64,000 bases of DNA, from positions 2,048,019 through 2,112,018 of the forward strand of contig BCKC01000007.1 in NCBI GenBank assembly GCA_001600455.1. The letters run 5' to 3'. Position numbers and translations under genes: made by a program. Below, piece after piece: positions 12,891 to 23,646 of the stretch. Source of the stretch: Endocalyx cinctus. Lineage: Eukaryota; Ascomycota; Sordariomycetes; Amphisphaeriales; Apiosporaceae. Position 1 is the first letter of the stretch; each line of letters begins with the position of its first letter. A model generated the notes under the pieces. The model was not told the DNA's origin. It made no database searches and saw only the letters and a program-made list of their open reading frames with translations.

Positions 12891-14901
12891 ATGTCGATCA
12901 CAATCGAGAAGATATTAGCTGCATCTCCTATCACAGATAGAGGACAACCAACGCAGTTGTCCACCGATCCTAAGGGGGAGAGAATAGCTTACGCTGTAGG
13001 TTCTTATAACCAACAATCCATGATGATATTTATACAGAAAGCGGTTCTCTAATTCCATTTGATTCAATACAATAAAATAGTCCGGAAAAACAATTTTCGT
13101 GCGATCCATCGACGAGCCCTCGAACTGCAAACAATACATCGGCCATACAGCACAAACTACCGTTGCAAGATTCTCACCCAGTGGCTTTTACATAGCAAGT
13201 GGTGATGTTTCAGGAGCGGTGCGTGTATGGGACTCTTTGGAGGCTGTCAATACTAAAGGTATCTAAAGAACAACATCATCATGTCTCTGCTAGGGGCTGC
13301 CTATGTAATTATAAGCATTTATTGACCTGTATCTCTTCGCAGGCGAATACCACATTATTTCGGGTCGCATAAACGATATAGCTTGGGATGGAGACTCGCA
13401 ACGTATCATAGCAGTAGGCGACGGCCGTGAACGGTTCGGACACGCCATAACCGCCGATAGTGGTAACAGCGTTGGCGAGATATCTGGGCATTCCAAAGTC
13501 ATCAATTCCGTTTCGATGAGAGCCATGAGACCGTTCCGAGCCGCCACCGTCAGCGACGATATGACCATGTGCTTCCTCCACGGGGCACCTTTCAAATTCA
13601 ACTCCAAGGCCGCTGGAATTCACAAAGGTTTCGTCTGGGGCACGGCTTTCTCGCCCGACGGTAAAACGCTGGTAACGGTCGGCGCGGACAAGAAAATTCA
13701 ACTTTACGACGGAGTAACTGGGGAGCCGACAAAATCGATCGGCCAGGGAGAACACACCGGTAGTATATTCGCCGTGAGCTGGGCTAAGGATTCCAAGAAA
13801 TTCGCCACGGCGAGCGCGGATCGGACAGTCAAGGTGTGGGATGCCGAGGCCGGAACAGTTATTCAGACTTGGAAATTTGGTGCCGATGGCGCCGGTAACT
13901 TCCCGCACCAGCAAGTAGGCGTAGTATGGCCGCACGGAAGAAGCGACGGCTTGATTATTAGCTTAAGTCTTAACGGCGACCTAAATTACCTGGTCGAGGG
14001 AAACCCGAACCCGATCAAGGTGGTTCAAGGACATAATAAGAGCATTACAGCCATGGGAAGCGGGTCAAACGGTGCCTCCAAGACCCTGTGGACAGGAAGT
14101 TTCGACGGAAAAGTCTGCACGTGGGATGTTTCTTCGGGCGTCGGTACAGTCGTAGACGGACAAACCCATACGAACCGAGTTACTGCCTTTGCCCCTACTG
14201 CTGGCAGAGCTTACAGTGTTGGTTGGGACGATACTCTTCGCATAGTAGACGAGTCTGCGAATACATTCACCGGCGACGCTCCGAAGCTATCCGCACAGCC
14301 TAAGGGCGTCGCGTCCGCCGAAGGACGGGTGTACATAGCGACGGCCACAAAAATCGAGGTTTACGTCAAAGATCAGCTATCCGGCACGCTCGACGTATCG
14401 GGCCCGGAGCTAACAGCGATCGCAGCGCAGGGATCCCTCGTCGCGGTCGGCACCGATAGCAACGCCGTCCGGATCTACAAGGTGGACTCGGGTAACAAGC
14501 TGACGCAGTGCTGCGAGGCCAACGACTCGCTAGCGCAGATCTCGGCGCTCGCCTTCTCCAAGGACGGATCCATGCTCGCGGTCGGCAACGCGTCGGGAAA
14601 ACTATACGCCTACAAGGTCGGGAGCGGCGGCCTGGAGCTGGCGACGGACCGGTGGCTGGCGCACACGGGCCGGATCACGAGCGTGGCGTGGAACGACGAG
14701 GCGACGCACGCCGTCAGCGGCGGCCTCGACACCAACGTCTTCGTCTGGAGCCTCGCCAAGATGGGCTCCCACGTCAAGGCGCTCAACGCCCACAAGGACG
14801 GCGTCACCGGCGTGTGCTGGGCCGACGCCGAGGGGAAGAGGATCGCGAGCACGGGCGGGGACGCGACCGTTAAGATTTGGGAGGTTGCCGGTTTGCAGTA
14901 A
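12891..14901 (+). CDS. AIP1: Actin-interacting protein 1 (WD40)
   Basis: Exons 12891..12995, 13081..13258 and 13343..14901 give 613 residues, nearly the same as yeast Aip1 (615). The start MSITIEKILAASP and GERIAYA lead directly into the first WD blade once the 85-base intron is removed. WD repeats run throughout (for example GHSKVINSVSMR, HTGSIFAVSWAKDSKKFATASADRTVKVWD and the C-terminal DATVKIWEVAG), consistent with the twin seven-bladed propellers of this family. AIP1 works with cofilin to disassemble actin filaments at cortical patches. The last 400 bases are much richer in G+C than the surroundings, which creates long antisense open frames that are shadows. The ATG is the only one in frame before the intron. 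Confidence 0.93.
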
Positions 14902-15939
14902 ATAGAAGAGGAAAAGGAAGAGACAAGCGGGGGTTCTTATGAACTTTCGTCATGATTATAAAGAAGAATGAATCATCGATGATGGAGTTTTGGTGCGAGA
15001 ATAGGTGGGAAAAGAAAATAAAAGATATTTGTGTTGGGAATAGTATGTGTAATCCGTACGATTTGACTGCTACCTGTAGAGATCCACACGTATAGCAAGA
15101 GAAATGAAAATTACATCTGAAGTGCACGAGATTCTATTACTCCTATAATAAAATCTTCTTTTCTTTTTTGAAACTCAATACAAAAGGAGTTGACGTATTT
15201 CACTACCAGGTATCTATGTTCAAACCGTATTTTCCATTTGCGACAGGCCTGGAACCGTCGACCCCATAGTGACTCCCTTTTCGTTGATCCTTACCAGGTC
15301 GATTATTATCTTAATGCCACAGCAACTCTTCTATTGTTACTTTATCCTTAAGGGAATTTTCATTGATTCTCTTTCGTTAGATATATCGCTCGGCTGAAGC
15401 CAAGGTCCCCATGCCCTTTTTCATTGCATAGACTTACTTCAAGTGGTCGAGTTTGTCTTTCAATTTGGACAAGCCCCCAGGAACCACGCCGTTTTAGCCC
15501 TTTTGTTTCTATCCTTGATTTTCGTATTTGTTACTGCGTTTCTAAGCACATTAACACGATTTAGTCTTAGGTAATGAACATCAGCACAGCAGAAAAAATC
15601 ATTGGAATAATCAATGTAGGAAGATTTGATAACGTCCCTGATATTAGAAGCGTTCTTTAAATTTTCACATCCGTGCCTTTTTTTTTTTTTTAGCAGAATA
15701 GAAAGAGATAAAAATAAATTGAGTAAATCATAAGCCACAAATGCCTTTCGGGTATCATTTCCATGTCCGTACCAACGCCAAAAACCCTAATATTTAACTC
15801 CCTTTTCTCTTTTCCCGAAGTCTATACGTGAATGCAAATCCGTTTCAAGCTCTCGTCGTTAAATCTGCCGAGATACGAGCCTATTCACTAGGTTCGTGAA
15901 ATTCGTTTCTTCTTCAGATCCACCCGAGCGAAGTCCCCT
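14902..15939. other. Convergent spacer between AIP1 and ALG13
   Basis: This kilobase separates two gene 3' ends. It contains T-runs (for example 15678-15691) and an AACCCTAA box at 15783-15790, whose position between two 3' ends gives it no obvious promoter role. No coding region or RNA gene was recognised. Confidence 0.5.
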
Positions 15940-16686
15940 TTATTGGGTGGGCATCATGGCCGTGATGAAGCCCCAGAGACCATCCTTTCCGGGATCGGTC
16001 TCGGCCGGCTCGGGAGGCCAGGTGCTGGACCAATCGTGGTCTACGGCCTTATCGAGCGCCTCGGTTAACTTTCTACGAACAAGAATCATGATTTTATTTC
16101 ATCAGCTTTCCCATTGGTCGATAAAAAATACTAGGAAAAAGAAATAGGCTTACCCGATGGTCCCGTGGATGCAGTGCTTGGCGGCCTCCATCTCCTCGGC
16201 GATCTCGACCTGGTGGTTGTCCATGAGAGTCGGGTTGGGAACGGCGATGAGATGACAGCCGAGTCCCAGGGCGGCAATAATGCTTCCGGAACCTTGTTTG
16301 ATTTGGAAATTAGTCTTCCTGCTCCAAAAGCTTTTTTTTTTTTTTTTTTTAGTAATATGTTATCCAGGAAGAAGCTTACCAGCGTGGCTAACGACAAGCC
16401 CGTCGGGCTTGGTATTCTCCAAGTACTTATCCATCTCTTGGGTGAAAGCGAAGGTCTCGACGGTCAAGCCGTACGTCTTCTCGATATCTTCCCTTCCGCG
16501 CAGCATCTTCTCGACCACGTCGAGATCCTTGCCGCACTGAAGCACGAGGGCGGCGAAGTGATGCTTCCGAAGCGAGCGGAGGAACGGTACCGAGGTGATC
16601 TCCCGCAGAAGCGGTAAGAAACCGGCCGTGGCACCGATAGTCACGAAAAGGACGCGACGACCGGAGCTCGACGACGGAGACTCCAT
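15940..16686 (-). CDS. ALG13: UDP-GlcNAc transferase catalytic subunit ALG13
   Basis: Minus-strand exons 16686..16380, 16292..16154 and 16072..15940 give 192 residues, near yeast Alg13 (202). The N-terminus RRVLFVTIGATAGFLPLLREI is the start of the GT28-type fold. DGLVVSHAGSGSIIAALG, formed across the first intron, is the conserved HAG(A/S)G(S) nucleotide-sugar site, and PTLMDNHQVEIAEEME follows. Alg13 joins membrane-bound Alg14 on the cytosolic face of the ER and adds the second GlcNAc to dolichol-linked oligosaccharide. The first intron has an A-run of about 19 on the coding strand. The start is the first ATG of the frame, 628 bases from the divergent mS35 gene. Confidence 0.92.
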
Positions 16687-16858
16687 GTCTTCCTTTTGTC
16701 CTTGTCCTTGTCTTCTCGGTCTCCGGGTTTGACACTTCCCCTAAGATGACGTCCTCGTACGCTTCCTCGTTCGGGAGAGCGTATATGACTGAGTGGGTGG
16801 TGCTGATGACCTTGGTAAAGAACTGGATTTATTGCTGTGTAAGCAATGCACACAGGAG

Positions 16859-16889
<31 letters not shown>

Positions 16890-17314
16890 GTTGAAAACGT
16901 GATTCAAATGCGCAATGCCTTCGTATCCATGGATATCTCGAATGTAGAAGAATCCTTGTCCTTTATGGGTGACATGATGGTGCTATAGTGGTCCGTGCAC
17001 ATGGATTTTGGTTGTGTCAATAGTAAATACATTTTAGGCTGTGGCGGTGCAAAGATCTAGGAGTTTCGGAACGGATTATTATTTGTTTAAGACTCCAAAA
17101 TTCATAACCAATGAGAGACTCATATTCTAAGCTCTGGTTGGTTTCTTCGTAGTGGGTTTCATTAACCAATCAAATCACCCAAGAGGGTTTAACATCTTTC
17201 TCCACAGAAATTTATGATCAGCCGAAGTTACAAGTTACTAGAAGAAATGATCAATTGTAGCCTTGTTGTTGATTGATATTTCCTGGGTGTTATTACTTTA
17301 GCCATTGAGCTCTC
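16687..17314. other. Divergent promoter region of ALG13 and mS35
   Basis: The spacer serves two genes read away from each other. It holds a T10-A20 homopolymer junction at 16859-16888. CCAAT-type boxes are seen near 17110 (AACCAATGAG) and 17165 (AACCAATC), the second about 150 bases before the mS35 start. No other gene was found. Confidence 0.5.
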
Positions 17315-18641
17315 ATGGCTTCTGCAGTGAAATCGCTACGGATGGGCCTGCGAGCTTTCAGGCAGGTCCCATCCACCCGTACAATTATACCACAGAGATG
17401 TATTATCACCGCCATGGGAAGAGCAGCTTTCTCTTCAACCCGCTTGCAACGGAAATCCGAATTCGAAGATGAAACGCGCAAAGATGACGACGACGAGGAG
17501 CTTGATGAAGAGTTTTTGGCATCGATCGATGCTAATACGATCATGCCTAACGGACAGTTCTCCGATCCTGATATCGAGGATGCCGTCAAGCTTCAAGAGA
17601 GAATCATTAATACCGAACTTGGCAGAACTATTCAGGAAACGCAAAGGGTAGGCCGCCTCTTCCCTAGCATGTCTATATGGAACGAAAACGAAGAAGACCC
17701 CGACTATCTCGATGATTCGGAGATAGATACAACCAGCGATCCCGAGGATATGTTGAATTTGGGTTATGAAAAGCTCGAAGAATTCCGTGAGCACCGAGAA
17801 TACGCCCGTATAGCCGCCTGGCAGATGCCTATGTTGTCAAGTCAGTAGTATTTTTTTTTTTTTTTTTTTTTTTTGAATTTACGGCGCATTCATACATCAT
17901 TACTGACGTGGTGATTTTTCCCCCGCATCTAGAATTAGCAAGGCCCTTTGAACCCCCGACCATAAACGAGCCCTTACGATTCCGATATACATCATACATG
18001 GGCGAATATCATCCGGCCGAAAACAAGGTCGTAGTTGAATTCTCCCCACGAGACATGCCCCTGACCGAACCGCAAAAGCTTAAACTGAAGAAGCTGCTTG
18101 GCCCACGATTGAACCCGGAGACCGAGATCGCTAAGATGAGCTGCGAACAATTCGACAACCAGGCCCAAAATAAGCGCTACCTCAGCGACACTATTCAAAG
18201 TCTGCTGGAAAAAGCTCGGGTAAGTTTCTCATGCCACTTCTGGGCCCCGAGTCGTGGGGATATAGTGCTGGATGTGACATATGGACCTCTCGAATTTCCT
18301 GCCTGCGTGTACTGATTGAGTTCGGCTTCGTTTAGGACCCGACCGATATGTTTGAAGACGTACCGGTGGACACTCGGCACCACACTTTCGTAAAGAAGCC
18401 CAAATTCCCGAAGGAGTGGCGTCTCACGGAGGAGCGGCGCCAGTTTCTCGAGAACGAGAGGCAGAGGACACTCCTGCTGGACCAGAAGAAGGAAGAAGAA
18501 GGCACCCTGGTCAACGGCGCAGAGAAAATCCGGGAATACTTCGCGGTCCCTGTAATGGCGCAGCAGTCTCTCCAGACTCCCCAAAACACTTTCACTTCTA
18601 GCGCTTTTAAGCCGCCGCCGCAGCCGCCGCAGTATAGGTAA
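17315..18641 (+). CDS. Mitochondrial small-subunit ribosomal protein mS35 (Rsm24-like)
   Basis: Exons 17315..17840, 17933..18219 and 18336..18641 give 372 residues. The first 50 residues are rich in Arg and Ser with few acids (MASAVKSLRMGLRAFRQVPS, then RAAFSSTRLQRKS), a typical mitochondrial presequence. The core with PFEPPTINEPLRFRYTSYMGE, then HPAENKVVVEFSPRD and LTEPQKLKLKKLLGPRLNPE is what I recognise as the mS35 domain of the 37S subunit. It ends in a charged, coiled-coil-like stretch and a Pro/Gln tail. The first intron uses the weaker donor GTCAGT and carries a run of about 24 T; the join (S-K-LARPFEPP) keeps the frame. A role in mitochondrial translation is family knowledge. Confidence 0.88.
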
Positions 18642-19728
18642 AGGTAAAAAATTAAAAATTAAAAAGATTCAAACAGCACAGAGGAAAAAAAAAAATGTAT
18701 ACCCGATATAGAGGAGTTTATTGTCCAACATTGCGCACAATATTCCTTTCTTTTCCCTCTTTTCTGTATGTAGACCTATTATCTCTTTCTCTAGTCCCTA
18801 GAGCCTAAGCTCATGGTCGGAGAAAGAGCTCATATGTGTATAAAATGTAAATGACTACTAGTGAGATTTTCTCTCTCTTCAAACTTCTACGTGTTTCAAT
18901 GGTTTAAAACTACACTCAAGCATGGGCAGAGACACCAAGTGTCGTGGGTAATTTCGTCGAAATATCCAAGTACAATTTTAGGGATAATGAAAACAAAATG
19001 CCTTGGACGTTAAAGAAAAGGTATATGACCATGGTAAAACTACTCGAGTATATAACTTCGAGATCAGGGGGGTGCGGGAGCTTGGTTTCTTGCGAATAGT
19101 GTCAAGGGGGGCAGGGGCGGCTTTCGATATGGCAGGAAACTTTTCTAGCAGTCAATATGATGTTACTCCCCAAGCTACGAACATGCTAGTATGACTGGCG
19201 ATGGTGATTTTCGGGTATATATAATGAAACTTCCTACTACAGCCTACATATGTAGTGATGTCTATACCGTTGATGGATTTACACGTTAGAAAGTTATAAC
19301 ACAAACATCAAGACATGACATTCTGAAGATGATGAGGCCTATGCTTTGGATCTAGAGCTATAAAGATAGCTACGATAGATTGACGGGAGATTCATCGACG
19401 TACATTACTCTTTACCTATGCATATACACATGCCTAAGACGTTATTTACGAGGTTTAGATTCCAGATATGGGTTTACATCAATTCGATACGAAAGTAGAG
19501 CTCCTAGTAAATTTTTTTTACCGAGCATATTCCTTCCCTGATCAACTCAAGGATACCTTTTCATAAAGCCTCTTTACCTTCGTAGGTCGGTCATGATTGT
19601 CAATAATCAGATACCTCCACGTAGCAGCGTAAAGGTGGTTCAGAGGAGTCAACTACACCGCTAGGGTCTGAACTTGCTTCGCAAATGTATTTTGAATAGC
19701 TGTCATACGCTCGAAGTACCTAAGCAGG

Positions 19729-19780
19729 TATTACCTACCTAGCCTACCTACCTCCTACCTCCTACCTACCCTACGTAAGG
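19729..19780. repeat. TACC-rich degenerate tandem tract
   Basis: The units TACC, CTACC and CTCCTACC are repeated irregularly for about 50 bases. They resemble the TACC/GGTA words scattered in other spacers of this window (for example near 41980-42030). The tract is too degenerate to call telomeric or a defined minisatellite. Confidence 0.5.
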
Positions 19781-20321
19781 TAAACGATGCTTTCCAAACT
19801 GCTAAATTAATACTTGGTAGAGATAAGCCGAGTAAGTACTTGGGATACATAGAATGTCGTATGAACTCTCGGGGTCGTAAAGTCAATTGATATATTTAGT
19901 ATCATAATATTAAATCTGCATACCGTGTACAGTGAACATGCCAAACCCTACCAAGTACCAAGTAAATGCAATAGATTTTCAAAGTAATAGGGTCATTCAA
20001 TCGTTGCCAGCTGTTTTCATTGTAAACGGTCTGCGTGTATGCACTTACTTCCATTACACAGTATGTGAGGTAATACAAGTGGGTAATTTAGAAACAAGTG
20101 AATCTGAGTTTTCAGGTACCTACTTTTTTCAGGTAAAGCGCTTTTTTCTGATTGGCTACTGCCTGAAATATTTGAGAACCTTGAGGGATTTTCAATTTAT
20201 TAACCAATGAGAAGTAATGAAAGTGGATGAGATGTCAAGCTAAGCCTAATACAGAAGAGTTTGCCCTGACTCACGCACAATCAGCCGGACTTTCTGCCGG
20301 ATCTCACCACTCCCGAAGAAG

Positions 20322-20329
20322 TATAAATA
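20322..20329 (+). promoter_or_regulatory. TATA box of the U2 snRNA gene
   Basis: TATAAATA lies about 53-60 bases before the inferred 5' end of the U2 RNA. It is followed by a pyrimidine-rich initiator-like tract. CCAAT-type boxes occur 170-230 bases upstream. RNA polymerase II transcription is expected for U2; the exact start is not fixed by the sequence. Confidence 0.5.
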
Positions 20330-20381
20330 TCTGCTCTCCCTCCCCAAATCTTTTCAACTTTTTCTCTTTCCTTTCTTCTTT

Positions 20382-20573
20382 AGCTCTCTTTGCCTTTTGG
20401 CTTAGATCAAGTGTAGTATCTGTTCTTTTCAGTTTAATCTCTGAAAGAGTCCTACTTGGACTCAATCGTGATTATTCTAATTTTTGTTTCCCGGGAGCGC
20501 GTCCTCTGTGCTTGCGCATGATCGCTCCCACCGTGTCCCTGGTATTACACTGCCTCCAGGTGACGCGAACCTC
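20382..20573 (+). ncRNA. U2 spliceosomal snRNA
   Basis: The segment CTTTGCCTTTTGGCTTAGAT and the following ATCAAGTGTAGTATCTGTTC match, from memory, the 5' domain of yeast and human U2, including the GUAGUA that pairs with the intron branch site. Stem IIa (TTTCAG/CTGAAA) and a perfect stem IIb (GAGTCC-TACTT-GGACTC, 20447-20463) follow. The Sm site AATTTTTG is at 20479-20486. Stem III closes with GGGAGCG/CGCTCCC (20493-20499 with 20523-20529). Stem IV is CCTGG...CCAGG with TATTACACTGCCT in the loop (20538-20560), very like human U2. The length of about 190 nt matches the vertebrate-type U2 and not the enlarged yeast form. The 5' and 3' ends are estimates. A 128-codon frame across this locus is a shadow. 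Confidence 0.93.
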
Positions 20574-21181
20574 TTACTTTTCATTGCTATCCCTAGTGTA
20601 TCTAGGGATGTGAAGAAGAGTTCACGCGAAAGGGAGATATCTGGATGATGGTCAATTAGTTCACTCGATTTGAAGTATTGAATGCGAAGCGATACCCGGG
20701 TCTCGACATGTTTATTCTTGGCATGCTTCAATATAGTATTGTAAAATGGTATTCCTCTCTTCGTCGCTTCAAACAAAACATCAGGCTTACGTAGAAATTT
20801 AAGTAACTGCTCAGCACCTTACTCAGGAATAGATACCTAGGTATCTGCGATAGAGATAACAAACTTTGAATTTTCGTGGCGATCTCGGTAGAGAGCACCT
20901 ACCTATTCGCATCTCAAAAGGCTGCAAACCAGCTCCGCAGTAGTCCTCTACTCATTGTAATCTATTATATTTCACCTCTAGATGAAAATAAAAGCCACCG
21001 CTTCATTAAGATTTACGGATCGCACACCTCAAAATTCCCATGTTTGCCATACCCGTTTGATTTTATTCACTGCCCCACTGCCCGCCTCAAACTGTGTCGC
21101 ACCCTACTCTTTACACGGCAGTAACAACGCTAGGAAATTATCCTGCACGGTAAAACGTACTTTCATCCACCGACAATAAAA
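20574..21181. other. Spacer between U2 and translin
   Basis: About 600 bases with a perfect 16-base palindrome, AGATACCTAGGTATCT, at 20831-20846. No gene was recognised. The last 200 bases are probably the translin promoter and leader. Confidence 0.5.
20831..20846. repeat. AGATACCTAGGTATCT palindrome, copy 2
   Basis: The TACCTAGGTA word here extends to a perfect 16-base palindrome between the U2 gene and translin. Confidence 0.65.
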
Positions 21182-22139
21182 ATGGCGAGCGAAAACACAT
21201 CCGGCATGATAGACCCTGCCGTCTTTGAATACCTCAAGACTCACGCCGAAGAGGAAATTCACGTTAGCGAGCAACTTCACCAGATTACGGCGACATTGAA
21301 CCGTCACATATCTGCTAGCCAGGGTCTCTTGAGCCGCATCCATTCCACACCCACTTCAAAGCGTAAGTTTCCCGCACCCGAATACCTTTATTTTTATATT
21401 TTATTTTTGGCAATTGAACGTTTATGCTGACGATTACCATAGTCCCGCCGCTTTTGAACCAGGTTGAGGAGACAGGCATCAAGCCCGAGGTTGAGAGCAT
21501 AGGAGAATTGGCCCAGTTCACCTCCAACTACCCGTACTACAAGTAAGTTCGCAGATCTTATTGCATAGGCATGAATATTTTCATTCGCTGACAATTTTCT
21601 TTCTCGATTGAACAGGTACAACCACAGATGGACCCGTAACATCCAGAATGCTGTTTCTACAATCCTGCTCACCGCTTGGTTAGGTGGCTTGGGAACCGAG
21701 TCTCGTCCTAGTGAGCTCGGGCGTCTCCTGACGATCGAGGAAGTCGGGGAGATCTTGAAAGGCATGTTATAAATTTATATTTACGTATAAATCATAGTAT
21801 TTATCAGTGGCTAACGGAATCCCAAATTTTACAGTGCCCGTCAATCTGAAGGACAGAGACTCGTTCCATGTTACGATCGAGGAGTATCTCCTAGCCCTCA
21901 TCGACGTCACAGAGGACCTCAGCCGCCTGGCCATGAACGCCGTGACCTTGGGGGATGTCAGCCTCACCGTCCGTATCAGCGCCTTCGTCAAGGACATCTT
22001 CGCCGGCTTCCAGCTTCTCAACCTGAAGAACGACATCGTACGCAAACGGGTTGACAGCGTTAAGTACTCAGTGAAGAAAGTCGAAGACGTCATCTACGAT
22101 CTGTCTCTTCGCAATCTGATCCCCAAGTCTGAAGCTTAA
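21182..22139 (+). CDS. Translin
   Basis: Exons 21182..21362, 21443..21542, 21616..21761 and 21835..22139 give 243 residues; human translin has 228. The all-helical fold shows the family landmarks YKYNHRWTRNIQNAVSTILL, then VPVNLKDRDSFHVTIEEYLL and a C-terminal VKKVEDVIYDLSLRNLIPK. Translin forms octamers that bind single-stranded nucleic acid. With TRAX it makes the C3PO endoribonuclease that trims RNA fragments in RNA silencing and, in Neurospora, tRNA processing. TRAX is not in this window. The third intron (21762..21834) appears to start with GC: only the join AAA-G/TG-CCC restores LKVPVNLKDRD, and a CTAAC branch box lies about 25 bases before the acceptor. Confidence 0.93.
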
Positions 22140-22698
22140 GATTTAAATGCTGCCATATACACACAAATGATTATCACAAATCTGCTTTCCATTAGTCGAT
22201 CTACGAATACAGATAAACTGTACAAGTTGACTTCGTCTTTCGGAAGCAATTGAGCGGAAGCTTTCTTGGCAGCTTGGCTGAATCAGGGTAGCTAATTTCT
22301 ACACAATACTGTAGTACGTAGACTCGCTGAGTATAATATGGTGATACAAAAAATAAAAACGTTTCATATGGATCCTTTGAATTTTGTCCATCTTATTGCC
22401 ATCTTGTCATGATATTTTTTATTTGATTGCCTTTCCAGACGATTATAGACTACCCTGTAGTCTTGGATGTGTAAATCTGATATCTTCGATATGGTGGGGT
22501 CTTATCGATAAGAGCTTGCTCTTCGTGTTCTGTTCGCTGTGCTTTATGCGATAATTGAAGCGCGACTTAACTTTTATCATGCCCATTTACGGAGAAGTTC
22601 AATATAGCGCTCGTTTCTTTTTTTCTATTTAGCTCCTATTCTTTAATTACTTCACTTAATTAATACTCTTTTTCTTTTTCCTTTTTTTTCCTTTTCCG
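22140..22698. other. Spacer between translin and GPI11
   Basis: AT-rich 3' region of translin followed by a T-rich leader of the next gene (22610-22695). Nothing else was recognised. Confidence 0.5.
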
Positions 22699-23646
22699 AT
22701 GCCCCTGGTAGATCCGGTAACGATGTCCTCCCCTTCCAGCAAGACCAAGTCATCATCATCATCAGGGCAGGTTCCCAAGCCGACGAAGGAGACGACGATG
22801 ATCAAAGACGCGCTAGACGAGGCGCCCCCTATCCAACCCGTTCGAACGCTATCGTCGCCGCAGGCCCAGGCCGCGAGGCACGTCCACACGGTCCTGCTCC
22901 CGTCCCTGTTTATGGCGCGGTTCGCCGCCCTCGTCCGGGACCCGACCTCGGCCATGTCCAGCGCCCTGCCGTTCCTCCTCGCCGCCCAGATCGCGTACGC
23001 CGTCGTCTGCCTCCCGCCCGCGGGGTCCCACACCGCGACGGGTAAGAAACATCGGCCGGGAGAGAAGAAGAAAGGTCCCGAGGGTCCAAACATTGCCGTC
23101 GTAAGTGATTGATTGATTGGATTTCTTTTTGGCGCGTTTCCCTTTGAAAAAAAAAAAAAAAAAAAAAAACGAAAACCTTCGCCTGTTCTTGAGACCGAAA
23201 CCTTGTGTACGTTCTTCCCTGAGCTAACACGCCCGCCAATTCTATAGACAACCCTAGTCGCCCTCATACTATCCATCATATCGGCCGGCGCGCTGCACCT
23301 AGTCCTCGTCCTATTCGGGGCCCCTTTCCTGACGCATCTACCGCACACGTTCCTGTGCTCGCTGCACCTCTCCCTGCTCGCCTTCTTCCCGCTCTTCTAC
23401 ACGCGCGGCGTGGAAGAGGCCAGCTGGCTGGAGATCCTCGGGGCGAAAGCGCCCCTGGACGACGCCTTCGGCGGGCTCGTGGGCGGGTGCGTGGGCGCCT
23501 GGCTCGGCGCCGTGCCCATCCCCCTGGACTGGGATCGTGAGTGGCAGAAGTGGCCCGTCACCATCCTCTGCGGCGTTTACGCCGGTTACGCCGCGGGGAA
23601 GCTGATCGGGGGTACGGTGGCGTTTGGGAAGAGGTTTGCCGCTTGA
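22699..23646 (+). CDS. GPI11: GPI-anchor biosynthesis protein PIG-F/Gpi11
   Basis: Exons 22699..23100 and 23248..23646 give 266 residues, compared with 219 in yeast Gpi11. An N-terminal Ser/Lys-rich cytosolic segment (1-55) is followed by five or six hydrophobic segments (about 63-80, 87-108, 135-161, 166-186, 205-250). The diagnostic PIG-F motif VPIPLDWDREWQKWPVT sits before the last segment. The protein sits in the ER membrane and supports the transferases that add ethanolamine phosphate to the second and third mannoses of the GPI precursor. The intron carries an A-run of about 22 bases. Exon 2 is strongly G+C-rich, giving long antisense frames that I treat as shadows. A downstream ATG (residue 9) is an alternative start. 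Confidence 0.92.

Larger units (their letters stand above)
18642..20381. other. Spacer upstream of the U2 snRNA gene
   Basis: AT-rich DNA without a supported gene. It contains a TACC-rich run at 19729-19780 and, near its right end, the likely U2 promoter elements: ATTGG at about 20152, CCAAT at about 20203 and a TATA box at 20322. Confidence 0.5.

Noticed and set aside
13309..13935. 208-codon open frame antisense to AIP1
   Set aside because: Mirror of conserved WD40 codons; no start context or homology.
22656..23348. 230-codon open frame antisense to GPI11
   Set aside because: It runs through the GPI11 intron A-run (giving a poly-Phe stretch) and ends in poly-Lys; no family resemblance.
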